Assembly: GCA_013285915.1 (NCBI GenBank)
Contig: JABDGS010000016.1
Location: 1 to 53,527, forward strand
DNA from: Bacteroidota bacterium
Lineage (GTDB): Bacteria; Bacteroidota; Bacteroidia; Chitinophagales; Chitinophagaceae
Direction of reading: 5' to 3'
Length of the DNA stretch: 53,527 bases
Shown here: positions 42,664-50,565 of the stretch, piece by piece
Layout: each line of letters begins with the position of its first letter
How positions within the stretch are numbered: position 1 is the stretch's first letter
Made by a program: the position numbers and the translations under genes
Notes under the pieces: generated by a model
Told to the model about the DNA's origin: nothing
What the model saw: only the letters and a program-made list of their open reading frames with translations
The model's database searches: none

Positions 42664-42754
42664 ACAGGCAGATTTGTTTATTGTTCGGCCTGTACAAAAA
42701 TCTGAACTAATAAACGCTAAGGAAAAATCCCGTTATACTCTTTCCCCAACGTTT
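42664..42754 (+). promoter_or_regulatory. Structured metH leader: pseudoknot with competing hairpin (candidate riboswitch)
   Basis: Stem 1 is ACAGGC (42664-42669) with GCCTGT (42688-42693). Inside its loop, GTTTATTGTTC (42676-42686) pairs with GAACTAATAAAC (42704-42715) with one bulged T, which makes an H-type pseudoknot. GCTAA follows directly. A second hairpin, AAACG/CGTTT (42712-42716 with 42750-42754) plus GGAAA/TTTCC (42721-42725 with 42741-42745), uses the end of the pseudoknot strand and so excludes it. The order P1-L1-P2-P1'-L3-P2' followed by GCUAA, with AGAUUU in L1, resembles the class II SAM riboswitch. That identity is inference. Confidence 0.45.
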
Positions 42755-42849
42755 ATAAATTCAGGAAATTTTATTGTTGAATGGGCTGCATAGCAATGGG
42801 CATCGCTGTTGCGTCGCACTCTTCAGCAGTTTAATCAATATTCACCAGT

Positions 42850-42871
42850 AAAAAATCCCGCCGGGACGAAC
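42850..42871. repeat. REP-like palindrome in the metH leader
   Basis: AAAAATCCCGCCGGGACGAA, the same type as 3451 (AATCCCGCAGGGATGAA). Confidence 0.5.
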
Positions 42872-42888
42872 CAGGTCAGACGGGGCAC

Positions 42889-42895
42889 AGGAGGT
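42889..42895 (+). promoter_or_regulatory. Strong Shine-Dalgarno sequence before metH
   Basis: AGGAGGT with 7 bases to the ATG at 42903. Perfect Shine-Dalgarno sites are rare in Bacteroidota and are not seen before the other genes here. It lies just after the REP-like palindrome. Confidence 0.55.
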
Positions 42896-42902
42896 AAAGG
42901 GG

Positions 42903-43958
42903 ATGAAAACATTACAACAATTACTGCAGGAGCGTATACTTATTATTGATGGCGCCATGGGCACCATGATACAACGCCATAAACTTACTGAAGCAGACTA
43001 CCGCGGTGAGCGTTTTAAAGACTGGCCAAGCGATATTAAGGGCAATAACGACCTGCTAAGCCTTACCCAGCCAGCAATTATTGAAGGCATACACAGGCAA
43101 TACCTTGAAGCGGGCGCAAATATTATTGAGACCAATACATTTAACGCACAAAAAATATCGTTGGCAGATTATAACATGCAGCCGCTTGCATATGAAATGA
43201 ATGTTACTGCCGCACAATGCGCAAGAAGGGCCGTGGATGCTTTTAAGGCGCAACCAGGTAATGGCAGCATACCAGCTTTTGTGGCGGGCGCTATAGGGCC
43301 ATTGAATAAAACGCTAAGCCTGTCGCCGGATGTAAATAACCCGGGTTACCGTGCGCTTACATTTGATGAGGCAGTTGATGCATATTTTGAACAAATAAGC
43401 GGCCTTGTTGACGGTGGCGTTGATATAATTTTAATTGAAACCATTTTTGATACGCTTAATGCCAAAGCCGCTGTTTTTGCTGTAAAAAAATATTTCAGGC
43501 AGCACCCGCTGGCGCAATCACCAAACGGCGGTGGCCTTGTTGGCAACAGCCTGCCCGTAATGATCAGCGGCACCATTACTGATGCAAGCGGCCGCACGCT
43601 CAGCGGTCAAACACTGGAAGCTTTTTACATTTCATTAAAACACGCAAAGCCCATTAGTATTGGCCTTAATTGTGCTTTAGGTGCGGCTGAAATGCGCCCG
43701 CATATTGAGGAGCTATCGCAAATTGCTGAATGTTATACATCTGCCTATCCCAATGCTGGTTTACCTAATGCCATGGGTGAGTATGATGAACAGCCTGAAC
43801 AAACGGCGCACTTTTTGGAAGACTGGGCCAAAGAAGGCTTTGTAAATATAGTGGGCGGTTGCTGCGGCACCACGCCCGACCATATAAAACATATTGCAGA
43901 TAAGGTAAAACAATTTGCCCCAAGGCAATTGCCTGTTGTGGAAGAAACACTTGCCTAA
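42903..43958 (+). CDS. Methionine synthase, homocysteine-binding part (split MetH, first gene)
   Basis: 351 residues forming the homocysteine S-methyltransferase barrel, equal to domain 1 of MetH. It begins [24 protein letters not shown], with [26 protein letters not shown], and the zinc ligands Cys in IGLNCALGA and the pair in [12 protein letters not shown]. It activates homocysteine thiolate for attack on methylcobalamin. It ends after the barrel; the remaining MetH domains are in the next gene, 14 bases downstream. Expression is probably set by the long structured leader. Confidence 0.93.
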   Translation: MKTLQQLLQERILIIDGAMGTMIQRHKLTEADYRGERFKDWPSDIKGNNDLLSLTQPAIIEGIHRQYLEAGANIIETNTFNAQKISLADYNMQPLAYEMNVTAAQCARRAVDAFKAQPGNGSIPAFVAGAIGPLNKTLSLSPDVNNPGYRALTFDEAVDAYFEQISGLVDGGVDIILIETIFDTLNAKAAVFAVKKYFRQHPLAQSPNGGGLVGNSLPVMISGTITDASGRTLSGQTLEAFYISLKHAKPISIGLNCALGAAEMRPHIEELSQIAECYTSAYPNAGLPNAMGEYDEQPEQTAHFLEDWAKEGFVNIVGGCCGTTPDHIKHIADKVKQFAPRQLPVVEETLA

Positions 43959-43972
43959 ATATTGAATGAACG

Positions 43973-46711
43973 ATGAGTGAACGAATAATACTAAAACCAT
44001 ACCTGCGTTTAAGCGGTCTTGAACCTTTAATTGTAAGGCCTGAAACAAACTTTGTTAACGTTGGTGAGCGTACCAATGTAACAGGCAGTAAAAAATTTGC
44101 ACGCCTTATACGCGAGAATAAATATGAAGAAGCCCTGAGTGTTGCAAGGCAGCAGGTTGAAAGCGGCGCACAGGTACTTGATGTAAATATGGATGATGCC
44201 CTGCTTGATGGCAAGCAGGCAATGACAACCTTTTTAAACCTTTTACAAAGTGAACCGGATATTGCTAAAATACCGGTAATGATCGATTCATCAAAATTTG
44301 AAATAATTGAAGCGGGTTTAAAATGCGTGCAGGGTAAGTGCATAGTTAACTCCATTTCGATGAAGGAAGGGGAGGAGAAATTTATTCAGCAGGCGATGGT
44401 ATGTCAAAGCTACGGTGCATCAGTAGTGGTGATGGCTTTTGACGAAATTGGCCAGGCCGATACTTTTAAACGTAAAACAGAAATATGCGAAAGGGCTTTA
44501 AAAATATTAACCGAAGTGGTGGGCTACGAGGCCCAGGACATCATATTCGACCTGAATATTTTTGCTATTGCCACCGGCCTGGAAGAGCACAATAATTACG
44601 CAGTTGATTTTATTGAAGCAACGAGGTATTTAAAGCAAAAACACCCGCTGATAAAAATAAGTGGTGGTGTAAGTAACCTGTCATTTTCATTCCGTGGTAA
44701 TGAGCCTGTAAGAGAGGCCATGCACAGCGTGTTTCTTTACTATGCCATTAAAGCAGGTATGGATATGGGCATTGTAAATGCAGGCCAGTTAGTGGTGTAT
44801 GATGAGATTGAACCGGCGCTAAGAAACCTATGCGAAGATGTTATTTTTAACCGCGGTAACGATAATAACGAGGCCACAGAAAGGCTGATAACTTTTGCTG
44901 AAACCGTTAAGGCCAAGGATAAGGAAGAAAAGAAAGATGATGTATGGCGCTTACTGCCGGTTGAAGAACGTTTAAAACACGCATTGGTAAACGGTATTAC
45001 AGATTTTATTGACGCAGATACCGAAGAAACAAGACTGAAATTTAATAAGCCCCTTGAAGTAATTGAAGGGCCGCTTATGGCGGGGATGAATGTAGTGGGC
45101 GACCTGTTTGGCGCAGGTAAAATGTTTTTACCGCAGGTGGTAAAAAGTGCCCGCGTGATGAAGAAAAGCGTTGCTTATCTTTTCCCATTTATTGAGGAAG
45201 AGAAAAAAAATAACCCGCTTGCACAACAGGGTGGTGCTGCTAAAATATTGCTGGCAACTGTAAAAGGAGATGTACACGATATTGGTAAAAACATTGTTGG
45301 TGTGGTGCTGGGATGTAACGGCTACGACATTATAGACCTGGGTGTGATGGTGCATACTGACAAAATATTAGATACTGCCGTTAAAGAGAATGTTGACATT
45401 ATTGGACTTAGCGGCTTAATTACGCCATCGCTGGATGAAATGGTGCATGTGGGCAGGGAAATGACAAGGCGGGGCATGAAGCTGCCTTTGCTTATTGGGG
45501 GTGCTACCACCAGCCGCATACATACTGCGGTAAAGATTGAACCAGGCTACGACAGTGGTGTAGTGCACGTACTGGATGCGTCACGCAGTGTTACGGTGGT
45601 TAGCTCGCTGTTAAGTAAAGACCAGAAAGAAGGGTTTTTAAATAATATACGCAAAGAGTATACTAAACTGCGGGATGATTTTGGCAAAAAGCAATCAGCC
45701 AAACAATATATATCATTTGCAGACGCGCAGGCCAATGGTGTAAAAATTGACTGGCAAAACTACACACCGCCAACGCCAGCATTTACGGGTGTTAAGGTAT
45801 TTGATGATTACAACCTGGCAGAATTAAGGGACTATATTGACTGGGCTCCATTTTTTATCGCTTGGGAACTTGGTGGCCGCTTTCCGCAATTGCTTGATGA
45901 TGCGGTAATTGGCGGCGAAGCAAGAAAATTGTTTACAGATGCCAATGCATTGCTTGATAAAATAATTACCGAAAAATGGCTTACCGCAAGTGGTGTTATT
46001 GGCTTTTGGGAAGCTGCTAAAACAGGGAGCGAAACCATTACGGTTAAGGATGGTGATAAAACGTTTAACCTTGAAAGCCTGCGCCAGCAGGTAAAAAAAG
46101 CACCGGGACAACCAAATTTGTCATTGGCTGATTTTATTAAGCCTTCTACACCAATCCTCTCGGTGGGCAACCCCTCCCCTAAGGGGGGAGGCTGGGAGGG
46201 GGCCGCAGATTATCTCGGTGCATTTGCAGTTACTATAAAAGGTATTGAGCCGCATATACAACGCTTTCAGCAGGAGCTTGATGACTATAATAAAATTATG
46301 CTGCAGGCGTTGGCAGACAGGCTTGCCGAGGCATTTGCGGAGTTATTACATGCCCGTGTACGTAAGGAGTTTTGGGGTTATGTAAAAGATGAACAGCTTA
46401 CTACCGAAGAACTTATAAAAGAGCAATACATTGGTATACGCCCGGCACCGGGTTACCCGGCCTGCCCTGAACATACCGAGAAGTATAAATTGTTTGAACT
46501 GCTGAATGCAACGGAAAATACAGGGATATATCTAACCGAATCATTGGCGATGTACCCTGCTGCAAGCGTGTGCGGCTGGTATTTTAGCCACCCGCAAAGC
46601 CAGTATTTTGGCATTGGCAAAATAAGCCAGGACCAGGTTGACGATTACGCCAAACGTAAAGGCTGGGATACAGAAGAAGCAGAGAAATGGTTACGGCCTA
46701 ATTTGGATTAG
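43973..46711 (+). CDS. metH: Methionine synthase, folate/cobalamin/reactivation part (split MetH, second gene)
   Basis: 912 residues. The pterin-binding barrel (about 20-300) shows [25 protein letters not shown] and [11 protein letters not shown]. The cobalamin cap (about 330-420) is followed by the B12 domain with the cobalt ligand His in [11 protein letters not shown] and GLSGLITPS. The AdoMet reactivation domain has [15 protein letters not shown] and [15 protein letters not shown]. Together with the first gene it totals 1263 residues, close to one-chain MetH (about 1230). An in-frame repeat adds about a dozen residues ([11 protein letters not shown]) at the junction into the DYLGAFAVT strand. 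Cytosolic methionine synthesis. Confidence 0.95.
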   Translation: MSERIILKPYLRLSGLEPLIVRPETNFVNVGERTNVTGSKKFARLIRENKYEEALSVARQQVESGAQVLDVNMDDALLDGKQAMTTFLNLLQSEPDIAKIPVMIDSSKFEIIEAGLKCVQGKCIVNSISMKEGEEKFIQQAMVCQSYGASVVVMAFDEIGQADTFKRKTEICERALKILTEVVGYEAQDIIFDLNIFAIATGLEEHNNYAVDFIEATRYLKQKHPLIKISGGVSNLSFSFRGNEPVREAMHSVFLYYAIKAGMDMGIVNAGQLVVYDEIEPALRNLCEDVIFNRGNDNNEATERLITFAETVKAKDKEEKKDDVWRLLPVEERLKHALVNGITDFIDADTEETRLKFNKPLEVIEGPLMAGMNVVGDLFGAGKMFLPQVVKSARVMKKSVAYLFPFIEEEKKNNPLAQQGGAAKILLATVKGDVHDIGKNIVGVVLGCNGYDIIDLGVMVHTDKILDTAVKENVDIIGLSGLITPSLDEMVHVGREMTRRGMKLPLLIGGATTSRIHTAVKIEPGYDSGVVHVLDASRSVTVVSSLLSKDQKEGFLNNIRKEYTKLRDDFGKKQSAKQYISFADAQANGVKIDWQNYTPPTPAFTGVKVFDDYNLAELRDYIDWAPFFIAWELGGRFPQLLDDAVIGGEARKLFTDANALLDKIITEKWLTASGVIGFWEAAKTGSETITVKDGDKTFNLESLRQQVKKAPGQPNLSLADFIKPSTPILSVGNPSPKGGGWEGAADYLGAFAVTIKGIEPHIQRFQQELDDYNKIMLQALADRLAEAFAELLHARVRKEFWGYVKDEQLTTEELIKEQYIGIRPAPGYPACPEHTEKYKLFELLNATENTGIYLTESLAMYPAASVCGWYFSHPQSQYFGIGKISQDQVDDYAKRKGWDTEEAEKWLRPNLD
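46170..46204. repeat. REP-like element inserted in frame within metH
   Basis: ACCCCTCCCCTAAGGGGGGAG followed by GCTGGGAGGGGGCC. CCCCT-TA-AGGGG is a palindrome. The element is read in frame between [10 protein letters not shown] and ADYLGAF, a segment contiguous in most MetH proteins. Confidence 0.7.
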
Positions 46712-46744
46712 TGGAATTTTGTAAATTGGCACATATATTTTTAT

Positions 46745-47299
46745 ATGCGTTTAGCAGATAATGATAAAATATATAGCCTTGATGAATATATTAAAGGTGA
46801 GTGGGTTTCAGAACTGAGGCATGAATATATTGATGGGCGTTTATTTGCGATGCCTCATGAAGATTGCAGAAACAATGCTATAAGAGGGCATATTGCATTT
46901 GCTTTATACAATGCACTTAAAGGTAATGGCTACCGGTTTTTTATACACGATGTAAAAGTTGCCATACCCGGAGGTAACAGGTATTATTATCCCGATGTTT
47001 TTGCTACAAAGGAAAAAGCAACGGAAACAAATACCTATATTCAATATTCGCCTGAGATAATTATCGAAGTAGTCTCTGAATCTACGCACTCAACAGATTA
47101 TATAGATAAGTACATCGATTACTCCAAAATACCATCACTGTTGTACTACCTTATTGTTGAGCCTGAAACAATGCTGGTGACTGTATTTGAAAAAGATGAA
47201 AACAATAACTGGATAACACACAAGTACACACAACGTGATGCCGTTATTAAACTTCCTGCGTTGAATGTGGAGTTTTTGTTAGGGCAGGTTTACGAGTAA
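46745..47299 (+). CDS. Uma2 family endonuclease-like protein (DUF820)
   Basis: 184 residues. It is a PD-(D/E)XK fold of the Uma2 group: EYIDGRLFAMPHEDCRNN, YYYPDVFA with the metal-binding Asp, and EIIIEVVSESTHSTDYIDKYIDYSKI, followed by YLIVEPETMLVTVFEK. These proteins are abundant in cyanobacteria and Bacteroidota; their cellular role is unclear. It starts 33 bases after metH on the same strand, but with its own A+T-rich upstream sequence, so operon membership is uncertain. Confidence 0.88.
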   Translation: MRLADNDKIYSLDEYIKGEWVSELRHEYIDGRLFAMPHEDCRNNAIRGHIAFALYNALKGNGYRFFIHDVKVAIPGGNRYYYPDVFATKEKATETNTYIQYSPEIIIEVVSESTHSTDYIDKYIDYSKIPSLLYYLIVEPETMLVTVFEKDENNNWITHKYTQRDAVIKLPALNVEFLLGQVYE

Positions 47300-47351
47300 T
47301 ATTCCTGCTCTTATGAAAGCAATCTTTTATTATACAGTTGTAAGGCTGTAA

Positions 47352-48572
47352 TCACACCAATTCTTCCCCGTCGTCTACAAAATCCATCACAACTATACGT
47401 TTTGGTTTTTGTTTTCGCCAGGCAAGCAGCAATATTAATGCCACCAGCGCCAGTATTGCAGGTACTGCAAACGCATAAATAAAGTTAGCAGTTACGTTAT
47501 CGTAAATATCTGCGCACACAATAGCGCCAATGCCAATACCCGCCTCAAGGGAAATATACATGCTTGCAACGGCGCGGCCACGCTTTTCAGGTGCGGCTAA
47601 ATCAACTGTCCATGCGGCAATGGTAGGGCCGTTTAATCCCCAGCTTAAACCAAATATGGCTGAGCCAAACAACAGCATAAACTCGGTATGTACCTCACAT
47701 AAAATAAACATGGCTACAGCCAGCAGGCATGATGAAAAAATAAGCACAGGTATTCTGCCAAATTTATCAGCCGACTTACCAGCAACTATGCGTATAAACA
47801 ACGATGTGATGGTATATACTGCAAAGAATAATCCCTTGTTGTGCAGGCCTACAGATTCAGAAAGATCCGGTGCAAGCGTTAATGTGCAACCGCTTGCGAA
47901 AGATAGCAGCAGGTAAATAATAGCGGGCTTTATAGCGCTTCGTTCAAATATCTCCGACCGTTTTATTAATAAATGTTTGCGTGTAAATTTTTGTGGCTGG
48001 GGCAGCGTTTCTTTTATGTTATACAGTATAACAACAGAGCCCATGGCAAATGCAGACGATGCATAAAACATCATATTATAACCGTAATGGTCAACCAGCC
48101 AGCTACCGATGATAGGCCCAACAGACTGCCCTATAATGTACCCCATCATAAGCACACCTAAAGCCTCAGCCCTTCGTGATTCATGCACTGCATCTGAACC
48201 ATACGCAGAAGTAGCGGTTGGCTTGAAACCGGTTGAAAAGCCATGTAAAAAACGCAGTATTAAAAAGCTTGTTACCGTGGTAAACAAGGTGTAGGAGAAA
48301 CTGCACACCACGCACACCAGCGAACCGAATATCATTACCGGTACACGGCCAACAGTATCGGTAAGTTTACCGCTAAAAGGCCGTGATATGCCTGCCATTA
48401 ACGTGAACAGTGATATAATAAGGCCTTTGTACTCAGGGCCGCCAAGATGGGTTATGTAAGCAGGCAGCTCGGGTATCATCATATTAAAGCTGGCCGAAAA
48501 CAGCAGATTACTTGTACACAGCAATGCAAACTGGAAGGTAAAAAATGATGTGTTGGTAGCTTGGGATTGCAC
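47352..48572 (-). CDS. Major facilitator superfamily transporter
   Basis: 406 residues, twelve membrane segments. The loop 2-3 motif is GKLTDTVGRVPVMIFG and its counterpart after segment 8 is AGKSADKFGRIPVLIF. Motif LRFLHGFSTGFKPTATSA sits in segment 4, and GYIIGQSVGPIIGSWLVD resembles the antiporter motif of drug exporters. The C-terminus is acidic (DFVDDGEELV). The start codon appears to be GTG at 48572. Likely efflux, but the substrate is unknown. Convergent with the Uma2 gene. Confidence 0.9.
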   Translation of the reverse strand: MQSQATNTSFFTFQFALLCTSNLLFSASFNMMIPELPAYITHLGGPEYKGLIISLFTLMAGISRPFSGKLTDTVGRVPVMIFGSLVCVVCSFSYTLFTTVTSFLILRFLHGFSTGFKPTATSAYGSDAVHESRRAEALGVLMMGYIIGQSVGPIIGSWLVDHYGYNMMFYASSAFAMGSVVILYNIKETLPQPQKFTRKHLLIKRSEIFERSAIKPAIIYLLLSFASGCTLTLAPDLSESVGLHNKGLFFAVYTITSLFIRIVAGKSADKFGRIPVLIFSSCLLAVAMFILCEVHTEFMLLFGSAIFGLSWGLNGPTIAAWTVDLAAPEKRGRAVASMYISLEAGIGIGAIVCADIYDNVTANFIYAFAVPAILALVALILLLAWRKQKPKRIVVMDFVDDGEELV

Positions 48573-48664
48573 AGCGGCAAATGTAAGACATTAGGGTTTT
48601 ATGAGTACGAGGCTATTGCATGATTTGTCTGTGATTGTAATTATTTATTGCCTCAATTGTTGAT

Positions 48665-48693
48665 TGTTTTTAATAATTCACCTTTATTTTTGT
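48665..48693 (+). promoter_or_regulatory. Bacteroidota promoter of the DUF3883 gene
   Basis: TTG (48665-48667), an 18-base spacer, TATTTTTG (48686-48693): full consensus, about 87 bases before the start codon. Confidence 0.65.
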
Positions 48694-48779
48694 GAAATAG
48701 CGAACCCAATTAGACAATAAAAATCCCTCAAGCTATCTACTTTTTTTTACATTGTTAAACGAATAAATATTACCCTACT

Positions 48780-50000
48780 ATGATCCTTAATGAAGACAAA
48801 TTTTCTCTTGCGATGACTAAATATATCAAACATTGCGAAAGCAGTAATTGGTTGTCTGAAGAAAGCTATAAATTCTACTTTGCCAATTGGCTAAATCAAA
48901 AAGTAAATTTTGGCATGCCTATCGAAAGCATTTTAAACAACTGCCTGTTGGCAATGAAAACAGATTATTCTATTGGTAAGGGGCCATCAGTGATAGGTGT
49001 GCAGTTTCTTATTAAAGGTGCGGGCGAAAAACTAAGTGAGCCGATTAAAAAAGAAACAATAGAACTAATAAAATATCTTAAAAATCATGATCTTCCAGAT
49101 AAAGACTTCTTTAATCAGAGAAGCGTGAGTTATCCAGCTTTAAGCGGCTGGCTCGCCACCCTCGTCCCAGCTAAGTTTCTACCGGTAGTTAAATCAGACT
49201 TTCAATTATCATTTGCTTACTTATTTGACAGTGATGATATTCCGACAGAAGGGTATGATTTGTTTGTACAGGGAAATAACCTGATGCTACAGACGAAGGA
49301 GAGGCTTAAGCAAGCATCCTTACCACAATTCTTTGCAAGCAATATAAAAAAATACATCACGGAGAAATTTCCTCGACAACCCAAGCTTAATGGGTATAAT
49401 GAGGTAGAATGGAATTGGGCAACACAAGATTTCTATTATTATATGACGGAAATGCTGATAAAGAAAAACCAGTTAAAAAAAACTCCTAAAGAGCAGACAC
49501 ACAATCTTGCAATTTACAAGACATTTGATCTTAATACAGTGGGTGGCGAATTCAAAACAGCATCTGTCAGAGAAATCGCTTTTACAGTGGAAGATTACTT
49601 GGAAAAATACCAAAACCAGCTAAGGAAAGGGCATTGGGCAGAACAAATTGTTTATCAAAATGAAGTGGATTTTTTAAAGCAAACAGGTAAGACTAACTTA
49701 GCTGACAAAGTAAAAATTGTTTCCGAAAACCCAGATTTGGGTTACGATATTCTATCATTTGAGATAGATGGAACTGAAAAACAAATTGAAGTAAAATCAA
49801 TACAATCTACTAAGCCAAAACAATTTTATTTGACAGTTGCAGAGTTGAGAAAAAGCGGTCTATTAAAAAATTACTACCTTTATTGTGTTGTTGATAAAAA
49901 TCCCTTACCCCCGGAAATTTTACGATTAAGAAATCCAATTTTTGTAAATAATATTTGTTTTCAATTAGAACCTGTTCAGTATAAAGTTTCCTTCCTTTAA
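48780..50000 (+). CDS. Orphan DUF3883 (NOV_C) protein, possible nuclease
   Basis: 406 residues. The C-terminal ~120 residues carry the DUF3883 pattern: GHWAEQIVYQNEVDFLKQTGK, KVKIVSENPDLGYDILSF, IEVKSIQ and FYLTVAEL. This resembles a PD-(D/E)XK site (GYDI...IEVKS). The N-terminal 260 residues are not recognised; they are helical and Lys/Asn-rich. DUF3883 modules often occur in restriction and anti-phage proteins, but no other such gene is adjacent. Base composition is clearly more A+T-rich than its neighbours and it has its own promoter, suggesting acquisition by transfer. It is flanked by gaps of 207 and 565 bases. Confidence 0.75.
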   Translation: MILNEDKFSLAMTKYIKHCESSNWLSEESYKFYFANWLNQKVNFGMPIESILNNCLLAMKTDYSIGKGPSVIGVQFLIKGAGEKLSEPIKKETIELIKYLKNHDLPDKDFFNQRSVSYPALSGWLATLVPAKFLPVVKSDFQLSFAYLFDSDDIPTEGYDLFVQGNNLMLQTKERLKQASLPQFFASNIKKYITEKFPRQPKLNGYNEVEWNWATQDFYYYMTEMLIKKNQLKKTPKEQTHNLAIYKTFDLNTVGGEFKTASVREIAFTVEDYLEKYQNQLRKGHWAEQIVYQNEVDFLKQTGKTNLADKVKIVSENPDLGYDILSFEIDGTEKQIEVKSIQSTKPKQFYLTVAELRKSGLLKNYYLYCVVDKNPLPPEILRLRNPIFVNNICFQLEPVQYKVSFL

Positions 50001-50565
50001 AACTACCTTTTTATTTGTCAAATGCCGCAAACCCCTACAGATCAAGCGAGCGTGGCAACAGACGATGCTATAAAAAACATTATTTGCAACATGGTATATT
50101 TTAGCAGGCATACTATCTATAACTATATAATAATCAATTGATTATAACTTATTTATAACTATGTTGCAATAATTGTAAAATTGACAATTTTTAACCACTC
50201 ATCACACATGCTTACCCATTCTTCACGCAGCAAGCCCCGTTTGTCCTGCATTGGCATTGAAACAGGTGCGGTATCATTATATCTTTATGTCTCCAAATCA
50301 AACGGGAGTTTCACTACTCCATAAAACATGAGCCACACATTTAGGTTTCGCTTTAGCACTGTAAGCGAAAAGATTGCACAACCTGCCTTTTCAATTATTG
50401 CCAATAAAACTTACAGCATTTTTTTTACAGGTAACTAAATTAAAAATTTAGCAGTTAAGCATACATTACATGCCGATTTGCATGCGTGCTTTTGCGCGGT
50501 GCCTGGCTGTAAATTATATACAGTAAACATTTCAATTATCTAAACACTAAAAACAAAAAAATCAC
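50001..50565. other. 565-base gap before the SPFH gene
   Basis: A+T-rich, with no supported gene. It contains TTTCGCTT/AAGCGAAA (50346-50353 with 50363-50370), a compact 8-bp hairpin, and a palindromic AATCAATTGATT near 50133. The last ~100 bases presumably hold the promoter and leader of the SPFH gene. Confidence 0.45.

Noticed and set aside
42870-42879. ACCAGGTCAG, the hallmark of signal recognition particle RNA domain IV
   Set aside because: The GGAAGGAAGCAGC-type partner strand does not follow, and the site is inside the metH leader directly before a Shine-Dalgarno sequence.
42631-42902. Cobalamin or SAM-I riboswitch before metH
   Set aside because: I looked for the conserved GCCACTG / GGGAAG and CCGGCAAC-type cores and did not find them; only the pseudoknot described above is visible.
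50021-50140. 39-codon open frame after the DUF3883 gene
   Set aside because: Composition and ending look like A+T-rich noncoding DNA; no support beyond being open.
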